Below are positions 8,101-16,588 of a stretch of 33,637 nucleotides of DNA, one piece after another. The number at the start of each line of letters is the position of its first letter. The first letter of the stretch is position 1. The position numbers were made by a program, and so were the translations under genes. Below the pieces are notes generated by a model, which worked only from the letters and a program-made list of their open reading frames with translations, was not told the origin of the DNA and ran no database searches. The stretch is from Bacteroidota bacterium (GTDB lineage Bacteria > Bacteroidota > Bacteroidia > Bacteroidales > JAGNHN01), in contig JAKLHK010000033.1 in the NCBI GenBank assembly GCA_022710185.1, positions 1-33,637 on the forward strand, written 5' to 3'.

Positions 8101-8841
8101 TTACGTTCGCGCTCTGCTGCTGGCCATTGCCGCACCGATCAGTCCGGCCTGATTGCGGTGGCGTGCTGCCACCACCGGGGTACGGGTGGTGAGTTGTGCG
8201 GCAAAGGCTTCAAATTTCCTGCTGCTTCCTCCACCCAGGATGAGCAATTGCGGCCAGAAGAGGTTTTCGACATGCTTCAGGTATTTATCCAGGCGTTTCC
8301 CCCATTTTTCCCAGCTCAGTCCTGCAGCCTTGCGCGCGGCATCGGAAGCATAGTGTTCCGCGATATCCCCGCGGAAGAGCAGGTGCCCCAGCTCGGTATT
8401 GGGTTGCAGTATACCATTGTTGAAGACGGCTGAGCCTATGCCGGTGCCGAGGGTCAACACGATCACGGTGCCGGCCACGTCGCGTCCTTCTCCGAAGGCA
8501 ATCTCGGCCAGGCCTGCGGCATCCGCGTCGTTAAGCACGGTGCAGGGCTGCCCCAGGGCTTCGCTGAAAAGCTCCACGGCATCCATGCCTATCCACTTGT
8601 GGTCAATATTGGTCGCCGTCCTTACAATGCCCTGGGTTACCGCAGCCGGGAAGCCAATCCCTGCCGGACCGTGCCAACCCAGTTGGAGTGCCGCTTCGGC
8701 CACAACAGCGGCCACCCGTTCCGGGGTGGAAGGCTGGGGTGTAGCCATGCGGAGGCGGTCGCTCAGCAATTCTCCAGTCAAGGTGTTCACCAGGGCCGCC
8801 TTGATCCCCGACCCTCCGATATCTATTCCCAGGCTTTCCAT
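8101..8841 (-). CDS. ppgK: Polyphosphate glucokinase (ROK family)
   Basis: Phosphorylates glucose with inorganic polyphosphate in the cytoplasm. The 246-residue product has the ROK phosphate-binding motifs [12 protein letters not shown] (N-terminus), [10 protein letters not shown] and [12 protein letters not shown], and the PPGK-type C-terminal stretch [30 protein letters not shown]. The ROK zinc motif (HxCxCGxxGC) is absent, as expected for PPGK. Its ATG begins 2 bp after the stop of the PorE-like gene, making it the third gene of a tightly packed unit headed by a TPR protein. Use of ATP in addition to polyphosphate cannot be decided from sequence. The closest alternative is a generic ROK glucokinase. 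Confidence 0.9.
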   Translation of the reverse strand: MESLGIDIGGSGIKAALVNTLTGELLSDRLRMATPQPSTPERVAAVVAEAALQLGWHGPAGIGFPAAVTQGIVRTATNIDHKWIGMDAVELFSEALGQPCTVLNDADAAGLAEIAFGEGRDVAGTVIVLTLGTGIGSAVFNNGILQPNTELGHLLFRGDIAEHYASDAARKAAGLSWEKWGKRLDKYLKHVENLFWPQLLILGGGSSRKFEAFAAQLTTRTPVVAARHRNQAGLIGAAMASSRART

Positions 8842-8843
8842 GG

Positions 8844-10922
8844 TTATTCGATGATCTTGAATTCCGTCCTCCGGTTCTTCTGCCGCCCCGCTGCATCGGC
8901 ATTGGACGCTACCGGCTGGGATGAACCATAGCCCTTGAAGGTCAGCATGCCGGAGGGCACGCCCTGGGTGATCAGAAAATCGACCACCGCTTTTGCCCGG
9001 TTGGCGGACAAGGTCTGGTTGGTGGTTTCCGATCCGGTATTGTCGGTATGCCCTGAAAGCTCCACACGGGTACCCGGCTTAACCTTGAGGATGTCCTTGA
9101 GCAACTGGGCCAGTCGGTTCAGCTCTGCGGTGGATTCCGGCCGCAGGGTGTGCTTCCCCACATCGAAGAAGATATTGTTGAGTACGATGGAACATCCTAT
9201 ACAGGCGTTCTTCAGGCGGATCTCCTTTTCTACGATCTGGTATTCCGCGCCTTCCGGGAGATCGAAGTTCTCGGAGTGGAAGAGGTAGTTGGGCGCAGCC
9301 ACGGCGATGCCGTAGTTCTTGCCGGCGGGCAGCGACACCAGGAACTTGCCCGTGGCACTGTTGGAACGGAAAACGGCGATGAGCTCGTTGCGCACATTGT
9401 CAGTGATTTCGATCGACGCCTCCACGGGCTTTCCGCTGAAGGCATCCAGCACTACGCCCTTCAGGATGGTCAGATGGACATTATCCACTGCTTTGGCGGC
9501 CTGCATGCTGCGCTCAGCCATAGGTTGGGCCATGCTGCTGAGCAGGTGGTCGCGGTAGTCCACCATATTGGGTTTGGGAGGGCCGAGGAAGGTAACCCGG
9601 TAGATGTCAAACCCTCCGCTGCCCCCGGGGCGGTTGGAGCATACATAGGCGTGCTTTCCACTGGGGCTGATAGTGAAGAAGATCTCGTCGTAGGGGGTAT
9701 TGACAGGGTATCCCAGATTTTCGGGGTCGGCCCAGCGGCCGGGCAGGCGTTCGGACCGGAATACATCGTACCCTCCCATACTGTTGTGTCCCTGTGATGC
9801 GAAATAGACCGTCTTGCCATCGGGGTGCATGAACACCGATCCTTCATCATATGGGGTGTTAAGCTCGGAACCCATGGGGTGGGCCTTGCCCCATTCTTCC
9901 CTCACCGAGGTGTTGATGCGCCCACTGAAGAAGATGTCCTTACCGCCTTTGTTGGCGTAGTCGTTGTCCGAAATAAAATAGAATTTGATCCGGTCGAAGT
10001 AGAAGCTGGCCTGGCTTTCGTCGGCCGGGGTATTGATCTTGTATTCGGGCATCTTGCGCGGTTCAGTCCAGTGTATACCCTGCAGTTCGGAGTAATAGAT
10101 ATCCTCGCTGCCCCCGGCACGGCTGCTCAGGAAGATCTCCTGCCCATCCTGGGAAAGCGCGATGATGCGGTAACCCTTGAACTGTCCTCCCAGCCATTCC
10201 TCAGGTTTCCCCCAGCCATCGGGCAGGCGTTCGGCCACCCGGATAGCCGGGCTTGCGCCCGACTCATCATTATACAGCATGAACCCGGCATCGGCGGGGA
10301 GCAAGGGCATCAGTTGGTCCCCAAGACCATTCAGGGGGCGGAGGTTCTCCACCCAAACCCTTTCACGGGGCTTGGCGGCCAGGTCCATGGCATATCCGAT
10401 TTCCATCCTGAGCTTCTTGATGCGCCCGGCCATGAGCTCCAGCTCGCGGCCCCGGGCCCGGCTTTCATAGGTATCCAGTAACCTCAGGGCGCTGTCGGCA
10501 GCCAGGCGGAGGTGGGCGCCTCGGGCAAGCAGGAAGAATGTGTAAGGCTCCACCTCAGGATTGAGCCGGAAAGCTTCTGATGTATAGGGTGAGGCCTCGG
10601 GCATGCGCCCCAGCCCCTCGAGGGTCCGGGCGATAAGATAATTGAGGTGACTGTAGCGGGGATTGAACTCCTGGGCCTTCATCAGATGGGGGAGGGCCTC
10701 GCTCCAGAGGCTGGTGGCTCTGCCACCCTGGCCCTCCTTATCTATGGCCTGTCCTGCCAGTTCACTGCCTTTTTTAAAGGATTCCTCCGCCATGCGGAAG
10801 GCCTCCTTGTTGTCTTTGAACTGCGAGGCCTTGAACTCCGTTTCCTGTGCCCTGGCGGAGGAGAGGGCACCCAGCAGCAGTATGCAGGGGACGATAATAC
10901 GGGTAAGGATCTTCATGGTCAT
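8844..10922 (-). CDS. PorE-like envelope protein: TPR, beta-propeller, CRD and OmpA C-terminal domain
   Basis: A 692-residue exported protein. In order: signal peptide (to about SSARAQ), TPR-like helices (about 25-185), WD40-like PD40 propeller (about 190-460; repeats end in patterns such as [16 protein letters not shown] and [15 protein letters not shown]), a carboxypeptidase-regulatory-like fold (about 490-570, [21 protein letters not shown]), and an OmpA peptidoglycan-binding domain (about 585-692) with GHTDNTGS and the following Arg in [12 protein letters not shown]. This order matches PorE, a type IX secretion component in Porphyromonas, but many Bacteroidota have several OmpA proteins of this layout, so the PorE role is inference. 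The lipobox expected of PorE is not evident. ATGs at 10928, 10922 and 10916 are possible; I chose 10922 because it forms an ATGA overlap with the upstream TPR gene. Confidence 0.85.
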   Translation of the reverse strand: MTMKILTRIIVPCILLLGALSSARAQETEFKASQFKDNKEAFRMAEESFKKGSELAGQAIDKEGQGGRATSLWSEALPHLMKAQEFNPRYSHLNYLIARTLEGLGRMPEASPYTSEAFRLNPEVEPYTFFLLARGAHLRLAADSALRLLDTYESRARGRELELMAGRIKKLRMEIGYAMDLAAKPRERVWVENLRPLNGLGDQLMPLLPADAGFMLYNDESGASPAIRVAERLPDGWGKPEEWLGGQFKGYRIIALSQDGQEIFLSSRAGGSEDIYYSELQGIHWTEPRKMPEYKINTPADESQASFYFDRIKFYFISDNDYANKGGKDIFFSGRINTSVREEWGKAHPMGSELNTPYDEGSVFMHPDGKTVYFASQGHNSMGGYDVFRSERLPGRWADPENLGYPVNTPYDEIFFTISPSGKHAYVCSNRPGGSGGFDIYRVTFLGPPKPNMVDYRDHLLSSMAQPMAERSMQAAKAVDNVHLTILKGVVLDAFSGKPVEASIEITDNVRNELIAVFRSNSATGKFLVSLPAGKNYGIAVAAPNYLFHSENFDLPEGAEYQIVEKEIRLKNACIGCSIVLNNIFFDVGKHTLRPESTAELNRLAQLLKDILKVKPGTRVELSGHTDNTGSETTNQTLSANRAKAVVDFLITQGVPSGMLTFKGYGSSQPVASNADAAGRQKNRRTEFKIIE

Positions 10923-12016
10923 TGGCATTCGCGGTCGTAGTATTTACGGGCATCCTCCAGCCCAAGCTCCCGGGCCTTACTGTAGTCGGCGCAGGCCCCG
11001 CTGCCGTCACCGGCTTCTTCTCTTGCGATGGCGCGGTTGAGGTAGGCTACGGCATAGGAAGGGTCGATACGCAGGGCCTCGTTGAGGGCCTGCACGGCCT
11101 CCTTGGGCTTACCAGCCTTGCGGAGCAGTACCCCTTTCTGATTGTGCAGCGCTGGCTGGGAAGGGAAGCGTTTCAGGGCGTCCTCCACCAACGGCAGGGC
11201 TTCGGCAGGACGATCCATTTCGATCAGCAGGCTGATCTGGTTGATCCAGGCCGGCTCGTATCCCATATCGGTGGTGCGCGCAGACGCATAGCGCTGCAGT
11301 GCTTCCTCTTTCCTGTCGAGGGAACGCAGTGTGCTGCCCATATTGTTGATGATGTATGCGCTGCGCGGCTCAGCCTTGATGGCCTGCTCCAGAAAGCCCA
11401 GGGCCTTCTCAGCCTGTCCCATGCTGCGGTAAGCACTGGCCAGGTCATTCCAGGCCGCGGCCCAGGAGGGTTTCAGTGTCGTGGCCTTGTGAAAGTCGGT
11501 TGCCGCCTGCTCTATGTGGCCCAGCATAAAATGCGCTGTACCCCTTCGGTGCAGGACAGTGGCCTCAGCACCTGGCCGGGATGCCAGTGCATCCAAAACA
11601 GGGATGGCCTCCTCATATTGGCCAGCTTCCATGAGGATCTCACTCCGGGTGTCCTCCAGGCCCGGATAGGACGGGTCAAGGGCGCGGGCCGAGTCGAGGT
11701 CGGAGAGCGCAGGTGTGTATTTCTTGAGATGTGCCCGAACGATGGCCCGGTTGTACCAGGCCTCGGTGAGCGAGGGCATCCTGGCCAGGGCCGCGTTGAG
11801 CCGGGCCTCGGCTTCGGGGGCGCGATCGGCGGTGTACAGGGATACCCCTTCGTTGTATAGGGTCAAGGCTTCGGCCTTGAGGGCCGCGGCGGCATTGACC
11901 CTGGCGATGGAGTCTGCAAAGACTGACTCCTCCAGCGTCAGGCTGTCGGTGATTACCTGTCCCCTGACCGGGCCAAGGATGATCAGGGCTGCAAACAGCC
12001 ATATCCAGTGCTTCAT
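10919..12016 (-). CDS. Secreted TPR repeat protein
   Basis: A 365-residue protein with a signal peptide (MKHWIWLFAALIILGPVRGQ) followed by about eight tetratricopeptide repeats from residue 45 to the C-terminus (for example AWYNRAIVRAHLKKYTPALS and AVAYLNRAIAREEAGDGSGA). The last repeat ends in the GACADYSKARELG...C pattern common in exported Bacteroidota TPR proteins. It probably serves as a periplasmic protein-protein scaffold. The ATG at 12016 is preferred over a TTG at 12055 because it starts at the signal peptide. Its stop overlaps the ATG of the PorE-like gene, which itself carries TPRs, so the two products may act together in the envelope; that is inference. Confidence 0.85.
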   Translation of the reverse strand: MKHWIWLFAALIILGPVRGQVITDSLTLEESVFADSIARVNAAAALKAEALTLYNEGVSLYTADRAPEAEARLNAALARMPSLTEAWYNRAIVRAHLKKYTPALSDLDSARALDPSYPGLEDTRSEILMEAGQYEEAIPVLDALASRPGAEATVLHRRGTAHFMLGHIEQAATDFHKATTLKPSWAAAWNDLASAYRSMGQAEKALGFLEQAIKAEPRSAYIINNMGSTLRSLDRKEEALQRYASARTTDMGYEPAWINQISLLIEMDRPAEALPLVEDALKRFPSQPALHNQKGVLLRKAGKPKEAVQALNEALRIDPSYAVAYLNRAIAREEAGDGSGACADYSKARELGLEDARKYYDRECQ

Positions 12017-12041
12017 TTTTACCAAGGTTCTGAGCGAGGGG

Positions 12042-12049
12042 CTAAAGTA
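12042..12049 (-). promoter_or_regulatory. Possible -7 box for the TPR/PorE-like/ppgK unit (TACTTTAG)
   Basis: One mismatch to TAnnTTTG, 26 bases before the TPR start. The same TAnnTTAG variant is found before three other minus-strand envelope genes in this window. Confidence 0.35.
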
Positions 12050-12156
12050 GCACAATCCCCCGGAACCCCGTTCCTGTCGTACCCTCTTTGATCATTCGTG
12101 TTGAAAAAAAATGAAAAGGCCAATTCGTCCTTCCAAAGCCCGCCCGGTTTTTTTCC

Positions 12157-12164
12157 TACTTTTA
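12157..12164 (+). promoter_or_regulatory. Possible -7 box for dnaN (TACTTTTA)
   Basis: One mismatch to TAnnTTTG, 39 bases before the dnaN ATG, in the 186-bp divergent region shared with the TPR operon. No clear -33 element. Confidence 0.4.
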
Positions 12165-12202
12165 CGTTCCGCTCCAACGATATCAGAAAACAAACCCATC
12201 CC

Positions 12203-13327
12203 ATGAAATTCATTGTATCCAGTACCTTGTTGCTCAAGAACCTGCAGGCGATCGGCGGCGTGCTCACCACCAATAATACCTTGCCGATCCTCGACGATTT
12301 TCTCTTCGAGCTCAAGGGTGAAGAGCTCAGCATCACCGCCTCCGACCTGGAGACCACCATGACCGTGGTCGTCCCGGCTACCAAGGCAGAAGAAGAAGGA
12401 CGGATCGCCATTCCCGCCAAAATCCTGCTGGATGCCCTGAAAACATTCCCTGAAACACCCACGGCCTTCAAGATCAATGACGCTACCCTGGCGGTCGAGA
12501 TTTCGGCCGGGGAAGGTAAATACAAGCTCAGCGGCCACAATGCCGATGAGTACCCCGAACTGCCGGTGTTGGAGAACACCCGCAAAGTGATCATGCACGC
12601 CTCCCTCTTGTCCGAAGCCATCCAGATGACCCTGTTCGCCACCGGCAACGATGAGCTGCGCCCGGTAATGTCAGGGGTCTTCTGTCAATTCAGCGAAGAA
12701 GGCCTGACCTTTGTCGCCACCGACGCCCATAAGCTGGTGCGCTATCGTCGCAAGGACAGCGTGGCCGAAGAACCGGCCTCCTTCATCCTTCCCAAAAAAC
12801 CCCTGAACCAGCTCAAAGGCCTCGTCACACGCATAGAGGAGGAAATACTGCTGGAATACAACGACACCAACGCCCATTTCTCCTTCGGCAACATCCGGCT
12901 GATCTGCCGCCTGATCGACGGTCGTTACCCCGACTATGAAAGCGTGATCCCCCTGAATAATCCCAACAAGCTCACCATCGACCGTATGAGCTTCCTCAAT
13001 GCCTCCCGCCGTGTGGCCATCTTCGCCAACCAGAGCACCCACCAGGTGAGGCTGAAAATCGGGGGCAAGGAACTGGTTCTTTCTGCCGAAGACATCGACT
13101 TTTCCAACGAGGCCAGGGAGCGGCTCACCTGCGATTACGAAGGCAAGGATATGGAGATAGGGTTCAACTCACGCTTCCTCCAGGAAATGTTGAACAACCT
13201 GCACACCGACCAGATCCGCATCGATATGTCGGAACCCAACCGGGCCGGCCTCATCCTCCCCATCGACGGCCCCAACCCGGACGAGGATATCCTGATGCTG
13301 GTCATGCCGGTGATGCTCAACCAATAA
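12203..13327 (+). CDS. dnaN: DNA polymerase III subunit beta (sliding clamp)
   Basis: Ring-shaped clamp that tethers polymerase III to DNA. The 374-residue length is normal and the three clamp domains are present: N-terminal MKFIVSSTLLLKNLQAIGGVL with PILDDFLFEL, middle FVATDAHKLVRYR, and C-terminal YEGKDMEIGFNSRFLQEML with the conserved ending DEDILMLVMPVML. The ATG at 12203 is chosen over an upstream in-frame extension starting at 12098, which would add unrelated residues and cover the promoter. The gene stands apart from dnaA and gyrB. A DUF1573 gene follows 113 bp later on the same strand and could be co-transcribed. Confidence 0.97.
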   Translation: MKFIVSSTLLLKNLQAIGGVLTTNNTLPILDDFLFELKGEELSITASDLETTMTVVVPATKAEEEGRIAIPAKILLDALKTFPETPTAFKINDATLAVEISAGEGKYKLSGHNADEYPELPVLENTRKVIMHASLLSEAIQMTLFATGNDELRPVMSGVFCQFSEEGLTFVATDAHKLVRYRRKDSVAEEPASFILPKKPLNQLKGLVTRIEEEILLEYNDTNAHFSFGNIRLICRLIDGRYPDYESVIPLNNPNKLTIDRMSFLNASRRVAIFANQSTHQVRLKIGGKELVLSAEDIDFSNEARERLTCDYEGKDMEIGFNSRFLQEMLNNLHTDQIRIDMSEPNRAGLILPIDGPNPDEDILMLVMPVMLNQ

Positions 13328-13440
13328 GGACCTTCTGCTTCCGGCTTGCCCAGGGGCCTGCACGATCCGAGAGCCATGGCCCCGCGTGCATGCTAAACCT
13401 CATCGCCGGAGCAGATCGGAGGAACACACTTCTGCCGCGA

Positions 13441-14538
13441 ATGCCCAGGTACATCTCCCGACATAGCGCCCATCTCCTTGCCCTTGGCCTGCTGTTGGTC
13501 TCCCTTAGCCTGTCTGCTCAGCAGAAGGTGGTGTTTGACGGCCGGACAGCCTATCTGGGGTCGGTCAAACCCGGCTCTGGTCCCTACGAACTGAGCTTCA
13601 TGTTCACCAACAAGGGAAATGCGGAGGTGCAGGTGAGCGGTGTGGAATCCGCAGCAGGCTGCAGGGTCCTTGGGACCTCCAGGGGTAAGGTAAAACCGGG
13701 GTCACGCGGTTTCATCAGCCTGCAATACACCCCACCCCTGGAAGCCGGCAGGTTCATGCAAACGATTACCGCCTTTTTCGACGGGGCGCTGCGCGAAAAA
13801 TTCGATCTCATCATCACCGGCGAGGTACTCCCCAGGGAGAAGACACCGGCCGATGATTTTCCCTTCATGATCGGGGAACTCCGGATGAAATCGGCCAGCC
13901 TCGACCTGGGCCGCTTCCGGAATTCAGAGAAGGTGACCCGGGAATTCAAGGTACTCAATGCGGGCCGGGCCCCCATGCGCTGGCGGGTCGATCCCACCCG
14001 GGGCCACATGGACGCCTGGATCAGCCCTCAACAACTTGAACCTGGACAGGAAGGTGTGCTTACCATCGTGTACAACGCCCTGCGCAAACCCGGCTTCGGA
14101 CCTGTGCCCGATACCCTGAGGTTTTACTCCGAGATCGAAGGGGTAGAACCCCTTGAGATTAAGCTGTCGCTATACCTTGAAGAGGATTTCACCCGCCTGA
14201 AGGCGGACCAACTGGCCGATGCGCCCAAGGTCTCCTTCACCAACACCAGCCACGACTTCGGGGCGGTGAAGACCGCTACCGAGGTGAGCCACACTTTCGA
14301 GATCCGAAACAAGGGCAAACGCCAGCTCATGGTGCGCAAGGTGGTCACTTCCTCTCCCTATCTGCAGTATGAACTGGAGAATACACGCATCCGCTTCAAT
14401 CAGACGGTCAGCCTGAAGGTGTCGTACAGTGCTGTGGACAAACCCGGCCCCTTCATGGAAAAGCTGACCCTGATATGCAACGACCCCGATCGCCCGGAAG
14501 TCAACGTTTACGTGCAGGGGGCCGTCATCAAGCCCTGA
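13441..14538 (+). CDS. Secreted DUF1573 (Ig-like/ASH-type) protein
   Basis: A 365-residue exported protein with a signal peptide (about MPRYISRHSAHLLALGLLLVS to SLSAQ) and three tandem immunoglobulin-like repeats at about 28-125, 150-255 and 275-365. Each shows the DUF1573 signature of a DFG/DLG turn plus F.v.N.G (FMFTNKGNAEVQV, FKVLNAGRAPMRW, HDFGAVKTATEVSHTFEIRNKGKRQL). Such proteins are abundant and poorly understood in Bacteroidota; a cell-surface or periplasmic binding role is likely. The ATG at 13441 puts the signal peptide at the N-terminus; an earlier in-frame ATG at 13390 is possible but adds a polar leader. Its stop lies 3 bp from the stop of the convergent ABC-F gene. Confidence 0.82.
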   Translation: MPRYISRHSAHLLALGLLLVSLSLSAQQKVVFDGRTAYLGSVKPGSGPYELSFMFTNKGNAEVQVSGVESAAGCRVLGTSRGKVKPGSRGFISLQYTPPLEAGRFMQTITAFFDGALREKFDLIITGEVLPREKTPADDFPFMIGELRMKSASLDLGRFRNSEKVTREFKVLNAGRAPMRWRVDPTRGHMDAWISPQQLEPGQEGVLTIVYNALRKPGFGPVPDTLRFYSEIEGVEPLEIKLSLYLEEDFTRLKADQLADAPKVSFTNTSHDFGAVKTATEVSHTFEIRNKGKRQLMVRKVVTSSPYLQYELENTRIRFNQTVSLKVSYSAVDKPGPFMEKLTLICNDPDRPEVNVYVQGAVIKP

Positions 14539-14541
14539 AGC

Positions 14542-16434
14542 CTAGGAAGGATCGATGAGCTCGCTCAACTCAATCCATCGCATCTCTTTGGTTTCCAATT
14601 CATTCATAATCTCCCCCACCCGTTCTGACCAGGTCACCAACAAGGCGGGATCCACACCTCCGGAATTCAAGCGCGTAAGCAGGCTGGCCCGTTCCTGTTC
14701 CAGGGCGTGGATCTCTTCCGTCAGGGCCTCATACTCCCGTTGCTCCTTCCAGCTGGGTTTGCGCGGTCCCTGGGGCTTTTCCCTGTTGACAGGCTGACGG
14801 TTCTCCGAAGCGGAAGGCTTGCGCAGGGTTTGCGCCTTCTTTCGTTCGAGGTGATATTCGGTATAATTTCCGTAGAAGTCGCGTATCCTGCCTTCTCCTT
14901 CGAAAATGAAGATATGGTCGGCCAGCCGGTCCATGAAGTAACGGTCGTGGGATACGATCACCAGGCAGCCCTGAAAGCTCCTCAGAAAATCTTCGAGCAG
15001 GTTAAGGGTGTGAATATCCAGGTCATTGGTGGGCTCATCCAGGATCAGGAAGTTCGGCCCGCTCATAAGGGTCATCAGCAAGTGCAGCTTGCGTTTTTCG
15101 CCCCCGCTCAGGCTGGAATAATAACTGTACTGAAGCTGGGATGTGAACCCGAAATGCAGCAGGAACTGGCTGGCGCTCATACTGCCCTTGTCGAGCAGGA
15201 CTTCTTCGGCGATTTCCTTGACCAGGTCGATCACCCTCTTGTCGCCTTCCGGGGAGATTCCGTTCTGTGTAAAGTAGCCGAATTTGACCGTCTGCCCGGT
15301 GGTAATGCTTCCCCTGTCTGGCCTTTCGCCTCCGGCGATAAGGTTCAGCAGGGTAGTCTTGCCGGTTCCATTGGCCCCGGCAATGCCCACTTTTTCCCCT
15401 TTCTTGAAGATGTAGGTGAAGTCGCGGATGAGTTCACGGGGGCCGTAGGACTTATGGATATTATGGATCTCCAGCACTTTCCCTCCGATCCGGTCATTCT
15501 TGACCTGGAAGGTGGAGGACTTTTCAAAGGTCCTGCGCGAGGCGGTATCCTTCAGTTCATCGAAAGCATCGACACGGGCCTTGGATTTGGTGGTTCGTGC
15601 CGGTGGGCTGCGCCGGATCCATTCCAGCTCCGAACGCATCAGGTTCCTTGCCTTTTCAATCTCCTTGTTTTCGATCAGATGGCGTTCAGCGCTCTTTTCC
15701 AGGTAATAGGCATATCCGCCTTTATACCAGTGCAAGCGTCCGTTATCCAGCTCAATGATCTCGTTGCACACATTATCGAGGAAGTAACGGTCGTGCGTCA
15801 CGACCAATAGACTGAGCCTTTCCCGTGCCAGGTATTCTTCCAGCCATTCGATCATGGTGATGTCGAGGTGGTTGGTTGGCTCATCCAGTATGAGGATATC
15901 GGCCGGTTCGAGCAGGGTCCGGGCGAGGGCCACTTTTTTCCGCTGACCCCCACTGAGGGTACCGCAGGACTGCTCCAGGTCATGGATCTGAAAGCGGGAC
16001 AGGATCTCCTTCACCCTGGCTTCATAGTCCCAGGCTTCCAGCTGATCCATACGGGCCATGGCTTCCTGCAGTCGGGCCTGGTTGGCTTCGTTGTCGCGCC
16101 TCCGAAGGTGCTCAGCAGCTGCTTCGTAGTCGCGTACAGCCAGGGTGAACTCGTTTGCCGAGTGAAAGATGGCGTCCAGAATGCTGGCCTGGTCGGGCAG
16201 GTTGGGTTCCTGCGGAAGATAGGCCACCCGGATGCCGCTGCGCATGCTCACCAGCCCCGCATCTGGATCCTCAATACCGGTGAGGATGTTGAGCAGGCTG
16301 GTCTTTCCCATGCCGTTGCGCGAAATGAGGGCGATCTTCTGACCCGCAGCGATACCCAGGGTGAGGTTCTCGAAGAGGGTCTTCTCCCCGTAAGTCTTAG
16401 CGATGTTTTCGGCGGTAAGAAGATTCTGAACCAT
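14542..16434 (-). CDS. ABC-F family ATPase, Uup-like
   Basis: A 630-residue cytoplasmic protein with two ABC domains and no membrane segment. Domain 1 has Walker A SRNGMGKTS, signature LSGGQRKKVALARTLL and Walker B ILILDEPTNHLD. Domain 2 has GANGTGKTT, LSGGEKRKLHLLMTLM and FLILDEPTNDLD. A linker with KARVDAFDELK and a basic, then coiled-coil, C-terminal region (about 545-630, REYEALTEEIHALEQERASL) point to the Uup subgroup. Known ABC-F proteins act on ribosomes or, for Uup, affect precise excision and stalled translation; antibiotic resistance is not implied by this architecture. The gene is convergent with the DUF1573 gene and is preceded by a conspicuous hairpin. Confidence 0.9.
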   Translation of the reverse strand: MVQNLLTAENIAKTYGEKTLFENLTLGIAAGQKIALISRNGMGKTSLLNILTGIEDPDAGLVSMRSGIRVAYLPQEPNLPDQASILDAIFHSANEFTLAVRDYEAAAEHLRRRDNEANQARLQEAMARMDQLEAWDYEARVKEILSRFQIHDLEQSCGTLSGGQRKKVALARTLLEPADILILDEPTNHLDITMIEWLEEYLARERLSLLVVTHDRYFLDNVCNEIIELDNGRLHWYKGGYAYYLEKSAERHLIENKEIEKARNLMRSELEWIRRSPPARTTKSKARVDAFDELKDTASRRTFEKSSTFQVKNDRIGGKVLEIHNIHKSYGPRELIRDFTYIFKKGEKVGIAGANGTGKTTLLNLIAGGERPDRGSITTGQTVKFGYFTQNGISPEGDKRVIDLVKEIAEEVLLDKGSMSASQFLLHFGFTSQLQYSYYSSLSGGEKRKLHLLMTLMSGPNFLILDEPTNDLDIHTLNLLEDFLRSFQGCLVIVSHDRYFMDRLADHIFIFEGEGRIRDFYGNYTEYHLERKKAQTLRKPSASENRQPVNREKPQGPRKPSWKEQREYEALTEEIHALEQERASLLTRLNSGGVDPALLVTWSERVGEIMNELETKEMRWIELSELIDPS

Positions 16435-16439
16435 GCGGT

Positions 16440-16447
16440 AAAAGTAG
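16440..16447 (-). promoter_or_regulatory. Possible -7 box for the ABC-F gene (TACTTTTT)
   Basis: One mismatch to TAnnTTTG, ending 5 bases before the ATG, which would imply a leaderless transcript. Weak. Confidence 0.3.
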
Positions 16448-16459
16448 GGTAAAACACAG

Positions 16460-16486
16460 TTGCCGACCCTCAGGGAGTCGGCAACC
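16460..16486 (-). terminator. 27-nt GC-rich hairpin between pckA and the ABC-F gene
   Basis: Read on the minus strand, GTTGCCGACTC pairs with GGGTCGGCAAC (11 bp including one G-T wobble) and is followed by TGTGTTTTA. It has the same length and the same first 11 bases as the terminator hairpin at 20318-20344. It may be a second terminator for pckA or a leader element for the ABC-F gene, whose start is 25 bp downstream. Confidence 0.5.
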
Positions 16487-16557
16487 GTCTTCAGGGATTC
16501 TTGAAACGATCCAGCATTAAGTTCCTGGATCAGTGCAGGATAATTTGTGTATGTAAG

Positions 16558-16583
16558 AAAACATCAGCGGCACTGTGGCCGCT
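16558..16583 (-). terminator. Probable pckA terminator
   Basis: On the minus strand AGCGGC, loop CACAGT, GCCGCT, then GATGTTTTC. It lies 5-30 bp beyond the pckA stop. The stem is short (6 bp) and the T-run has four bases, so strength is uncertain. Confidence 0.45.
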
Positions 16584-16588
16584 CATGA

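Noticed and set aside
12098..12202. Longer dnaN start
   Set aside because: The extension is unrelated to clamps and spans the probable promoter; MKFIVSS at 12203 is the family start.
14542..16434. Antibiotic-resistance ABC-F protein
   Set aside because: The C-terminal coiled coil and linker point to the housekeeping Uup type; nothing in sequence or context supports resistance.
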